Origin: CAYRFQ01 sp964423615
GTDB taxonomy: Bacteria; Planctomycetota; Planctomycetia; Gemmatales; Gemmataceae
Direction: 5' to 3'
Assembly: GCA_964423615.1 (NCBI GenBank)
Contig: CAYRFQ010000181.1
Coordinates: forward strand, 1 to 7,880
DNA: 7,880 nt
The notes below the pieces were generated by a model. It saw nothing but the letters and a program-made list of their open reading frames with translations. It had not been told where the DNA came from and made no database searches. Below, one piece after another: positions 6,160 to 7,880 of the stretch (its first letter is position 1; each line of letters opens with the position of its first letter). The translations under genes were made by a program, and so were the position numbers.

Positions 6160-6456
6160 TTACACTTGCGGCGGTGTAGTCACTGCGGTGGAGTTGTCTT
6201 CGAACTTCGGTGCACTTGGGGCGATCCGTTGGGGAGGGCGAATTTGCTCGGATGCAGCTCCTCCGCCTTTTTGTTCAATGGAAGCCGCAGGAGTTGATCC
6301 ACCGTCGAGTTCTTCTTCCAAACCGCGATAGCCCTTTTTAAATTCGACGATGCTTTGGCCAATCGAACGTCCGACCGACGGCAGACGTTTTCCAAAGAGC
6401 AACACGCCGAAGAGCAAGATTAGACCGATTTCCATCGGACCCAGACTTCCGAACAT
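6160..6456 (-). CDS. tatA: Sec-independent translocase protein TatA/TatE type, long tail
   Basis: A 98-residue TatA-family subunit of the twin-arginine translocation pore in the cytoplasmic membrane. Residues 8-22 (MEIGLILLFGVLLFG) form the transmembrane helix with the polar Glu near its start. The hinge FGKRLPSVGRSIGQSI and an amphipathic helix to about residue 50 (FKKGYRGLEEELD) follow. The last 48 residues are a Gly/Ala/Pro/Ser/Gln-rich, probably disordered tail. The start at 6456 is supported by GAGGAG seven bases upstream; an upstream in-frame ATG at 6483 would add nine residues without a better site. It is the second gene of a minus-strand pair with another tatA-type gene 193 bases upstream. 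No tatC or tatB is in the window. Confidence 0.93.
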   Translation of the reverse strand: MFGSLGPMEIGLILLFGVLLFGKRLPSVGRSIGQSIVEFKKGYRGLEEELDGGSTPAASIEQKGGGAASEQIRPPQRIAPSAPKFEDNSTAVTTPPQV

Positions 6457-6478
6457 TTGGAGTCTCCTCAAAGACGGA

Positions 6479-6492
6479 AACACAATTGTGTT
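6479..6492. promoter_or_regulatory. 14-bp perfect palindrome upstream of tatA
   Basis: AACACAATTGTGTT is a perfect palindrome centred about 29 bases upstream of the ATG at 6456 and just upstream of its ribosome binding site. It could be a dimeric regulator site or a leader hairpin. No known regulator is recognised from its sequence. Confidence 0.35.
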
Positions 6493-6510
6493 AATTGGTA
6501 GAATTGTTCA

Positions 6511-6535
6511 ACTCGCGATCTGCCGAGGCGCGAGT
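6511..6535 (-). other. Hairpin in the leader between the two tatA genes
   Basis: ACTCGCG (6511-6517) and CGCGAGT (6529-6535) pair perfectly over 7 bp with an 11-base loop, in the 193-base gap between the tandem tatA-type genes. There is no T-run after it on the minus strand (TGAACAATT follows), so it is not a standard terminator. It could stabilise or process the downstream message and so set different levels for the two TatA proteins. Confidence 0.38.
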
Positions 6536-6649
6536 ACGATGAGCTCCTTGCGACGATTCCAGTGTACAAAGAGCCTAATCAGACAACAAGCAACAACTTC
6601 TTGAATCGAGTCAGTGTTCTCGGGATGTTCATTGCAGTGGTCGCGTTGG

Positions 6650-6820
6650 TTACTTCCGCGTTGGGTCTTCCAAGTCCTCGCGGATTGTTTTCACTTCTTT
6701 GTTCACATCTGTCAGCGTTTTGCCCAAGTTTCGAGCCACCAACGGTAAACTGGAACCGAACAAAACGAGTCCGAAAAACACAATCAACGCAATTTCCCAA
6801 GCGCCGAGGCCAAACAGCAT
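6650..6820 (-). CDS. tatA: Short TatA-family translocase protein
   Basis: A 56-residue TatA-type protein, close to the minimal length of a transmembrane helix plus amphipathic helix. Residues 8-22 (WEIALIVFFGLVLFG) carry the membrane helix with Glu9. The hinge is FGSSLPLVARNLGK, lacking the Lys/Arg that usually follows FG (its neighbour has FGKRLP). The charged helix TDVNKEVKTIREDLEDP ends the protein without a tail. The start at 6820 has AGGAG eight to nine bases upstream. It is the promoter-proximal gene of the pair. The family call is firm. Whether it acts as TatA, TatE or a TatB-like partner cannot be told from the sequence. Confidence 0.92.
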   Translation of the reverse strand: MLFGLGAWEIALIVFFGLVLFGSSLPLVARNLGKTLTDVNKEVKTIREDLEDPTRK

Positions 6821-7164
6821 AAGGCTCTCTCCTGCATAGTAACTTATTGTGGGGGAAGCGAGATGGAAAAGCAGTTGGCTTCTCAATCAAGGCATGGTCG
6901 AGGATTGATAATGGATTATACCACTTCGGTCGATGGAGGTACAAGAGCCGGAAGAGAAAATTCGAGCGACCGAACCCCACCTTGAGGCGGCCGCTGCAAG
7001 ACTCCCGAAGGTGCTTTTTCGTCTGTGAAATCAAATCGATCCGCACAGTTTGCGCCGCCGAGTCGAACAATTTGCCAGACGATTCTTGATTCACCCGCCT
7101 TGCGGATGTCCGTGGGGTAAACTTTTTAAAACCTACACAACACCGTTTGCAAGGAGGACATTTG
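6821..7164. other. Divergent intergenic region between tatA and the secreted-protein gene
   Basis: This 344-base gap holds the tatA promoter at 6915-6944 and the leader of that transcript, and presumably the promoter of the plus-strand gene at 7165, for which I see no clear boxes (a TAAACT near 7119 lacks a spaced -35). A CACCTT...AAGGTG inverted pair followed by CTTTTT lies near 6980-7020, but with a 24-base loop and no upstream plus-strand gene it is not called a terminator. Confidence 0.5.
6915..6944 (-). promoter_or_regulatory. Sigma70-type promoter for the tatA pair
   Basis: On the minus strand TTGTAC (6944-6939) and a perfect TATAAT (6920-6915) are separated by 18 bases. The predicted start near 6908 leaves a leader of about 88 bases before the ATG at 6820. 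The site faces the tandem tatA genes and is the best promoter match in the window. Confidence 0.65.
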
Positions 7165-7503
7165 GTGAAACGGTTTATTCGAAACTCTTTCGCTTTTTGT
7201 TTATCGCTGAGTGCTGTCTTTTTTCTTGTTAGCCCCGCATTGTCTCAGAACATGATACCTTCCGCGGCACAAGGGGCCCATCGGTACCAGCTTCAACGAC
7301 TCTACTATTACCCCTACTACTACTTTCCACACAACTACTGGCCAACTACCGGGCCAAAGTATCCTGAAAAACCTGGTGAGCCTTATCGGCGACCTCCAGC
7401 CTACATGGCGTATCCGCCTTTTCGAGAGCCCAACTGGCGGTATTACCAATTTGAACCAAAGCGGTATTATCGAGGATTTCATTTCTGGCTGGACCAGTTT
7501 TAG
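7165..7503 (+). CDS. Secreted Tyr/Pro-rich small protein
   Basis: A 112-residue protein starting at GTG, with AAGGAGG seven bases upstream (an in-frame TTG at 7162 is too close). It opens with a Sec-type signal peptide: basic VKRFIR, a hydrophobic core FAFCLSLSAVFFLV, and a probable cleavage after PALS, before QNM, at about residue 27. The mature 85 residues contain about 16 Tyr, 14 Pro and 3 Trp in runs such as YYYPYYYFPHNYWP, plus many Arg, and only one Cys in the whole protein, in the signal. No enzyme motif is seen. It may be a wall- or surface-associated or matrix protein, but this is inferred from composition alone. It has its own terminator 42 bases after the stop. I do not recognise the family. 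Confidence 0.8.
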   Translation: MKRFIRNSFAFCLSLSAVFFLVSPALSQNMIPSAAQGAHRYQLQRLYYYPYYYFPHNYWPTTGPKYPEKPGEPYRRPPAYMAYPPFREPNWRYYQFEPKRYYRGFHFWLDQF

Positions 7504-7545
7504 ACATTCCCGCATCACCTCCAAGATGCCATTTCTTGCTTTCGC

Positions 7546-7577
7546 AGAACCCACGGCTCCTGTCGTGGGTTCTTTTT
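7546..7577 (+). terminator. Rho-independent terminator of the Tyr-rich protein gene
   Basis: AGAACCCACG (7546-7555) pairs perfectly with CGTGGGTTCT (7564-7573) across an 8-base loop, and a run of five Ts (7573-7577) follows. On the minus strand the hairpin is not followed by Ts, so it acts only on the plus strand. Confidence 0.93.
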
Positions 7578-7634
7578 ACATTTATTGACAACACGACCTG
7601 CTAGTCGCAACATAATTTGTTTCGCAAACTGCGG

Positions 7635-7642
7635 TTGGGAAC
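7635..7642 (+). repeat. Target-site duplication, left copy
   Basis: TTGGGAAC directly abuts the left end of the miniature element. An identical copy lies at 7724-7731, directly after its right end. Confidence 0.82.
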
Positions 7643-7723
7643 GTAAATAATCGAATAGCAGGTAATTTTTGGCCGTAAGTCCAAGCGCCACAATGCGCGG
7701 ATACCTACTATTCGATTATTTAC
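7643..7723. mobile_element. 81-bp miniature inverted-repeat transposable element (MITE)
   Basis: The ends are 22-bp inverted repeats (7643-7664 and 7702-7723) matching at 21 of 22 positions; both begin GTAAATAATCGAATAG reading inward, and the mismatch is at position 17. The 37-base centre has no coding capacity and carries a small GCGC-CACAAT-GCGC hairpin at 7685-7698. A perfect 8-bp direct repeat flanks the ends exactly, which is the signature of transposition. Eight-base duplications occur in IS66, ISL3 and IS1595, among others. The ends share only GTAA with the local IS66 copy, so the parent transposase is unknown. The element interrupts the 3' end of the minus-strand gene that follows. 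Confidence 0.86.
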
Positions 7724-7880
7724 TTGGGAACTGGGTAAAGGTCTTGGATCGCAAACACTTGGATTCTGTTCTCGGAGATTTCCACGCGACACTTGCCGTT
7801 AGGGCCTTCAAGAGAATGCGGGAGAAACTCGACGTTGTTGGGTTGTTGGATCTGTTGTCCGGAGTTGAGGTTCCAGTAGA
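7720..7880 (-). CDS. C-terminus of an unrecognised protein, stop supplied by the MITE
   Basis: The gene enters from beyond the window. The visible 52 residues run from YWNLNSGQQIQQPNNVEFLP through GPNGKCRVEISENRIQVFAI to QDLYPVPK and stop. Open frame, balanced composition and alternating hydrophobic residues (a probable beta-sheet end) suggest a real protein, but I do not recognise the family. The last codon AAG uses two bases of the target duplication and one of the MITE, and the TAA stop (7722-7720) lies wholly inside the MITE terminal repeat. If the element and one duplication are removed, the frame continues PVPNRSLRNKLCCD to a TAG at 7601-7603, so the insertion swapped 11 residues for a single Lys. 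The tail change may be tolerated. Confidence 0.62.
   Translation of the reverse strand, partial: YWNLNSGQQIQQPNNVEFLPHSLEGPNGKCRVEISENRIQVFAIQDLYPVPK
7724..7731 (+). repeat. Target-site duplication, right copy
   Basis: TTGGGAAC is identical to 7635-7642 and directly adjoins the right end of the miniature element. On the minus strand it encodes the final Val-Pro and part of the last codon of the truncated gene. Confidence 0.82.

Noticed and set aside
6980..7020. Terminator from CACCTT...AAGGTG and CTTTTT
   Set aside because: The loop is 24 bases, the stem is short, and no plus-strand gene precedes it.

Overview
The window looks like an accessory stretch of a bacterial chromosome, most likely from the Planctomycetota. 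Pointers are the style of the IS66 transposase, a plasmid pRiA4b ORF-3-like gene, tandem tatA genes, a tRNA without encoded CCA, and roughly even base composition. The assignment is inference from family resemblance; no rRNA or marker gene is present.

Positions 1-5840 are dominated by broken genes. An IS66-family element (191-1651) has 10-bp matching ends but a frameshifted transposase and no visible target duplication. It abuts a pRiA4b ORF-3-like gene (1652-2134) that has lost its N-terminus at the IS end and carries an in-frame TAA. Next come two intact convergent genes: a small excisionase-like/coiled-coil protein (2244-2540, +) and a solo integrase N-terminal-like protein (2612-3289, -). 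They are followed by a frameshifted, 3'-truncated RecB-like nuclease remnant (3643 to about 4271), an intact DUF6930-like gene (4280-4963), a decayed metallophosphoesterase (5071-5543) and a doubtful transposase-like remnant (5567-5836). A strong terminator (5888-5923) closes this part.

Positions 5987-6820 read on the minus strand and look like ordinary chromosomal housekeeping: two TatA-type translocase genes in tandem (6650-6820, then 6160-6456) behind a good promoter (6915-6944), then tRNA-Val(CAC) (6019-6091) followed by a perfect 10-bp hairpin.

Positions 7165-7577 hold a secreted Tyr/Pro-rich small protein gene with a textbook terminator. The end of the window carries the clearest new element: an 81-bp miniature inverted-repeat element (7643-7723) with 22-bp ends (one mismatch) and a perfect flanking 8-bp duplication (TTGGGAAC). 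It sits in the 3' end of a minus-strand gene that runs off the window, and the terminal repeat of the element supplies that gene's present stop codon.

No complete new defence or metabolic system is evident. The interest lies in the miniature element, the excisionase-like/integrase-N-like convergent pair, the paired TatA paralogues, and the density of gene decay between intact genes.
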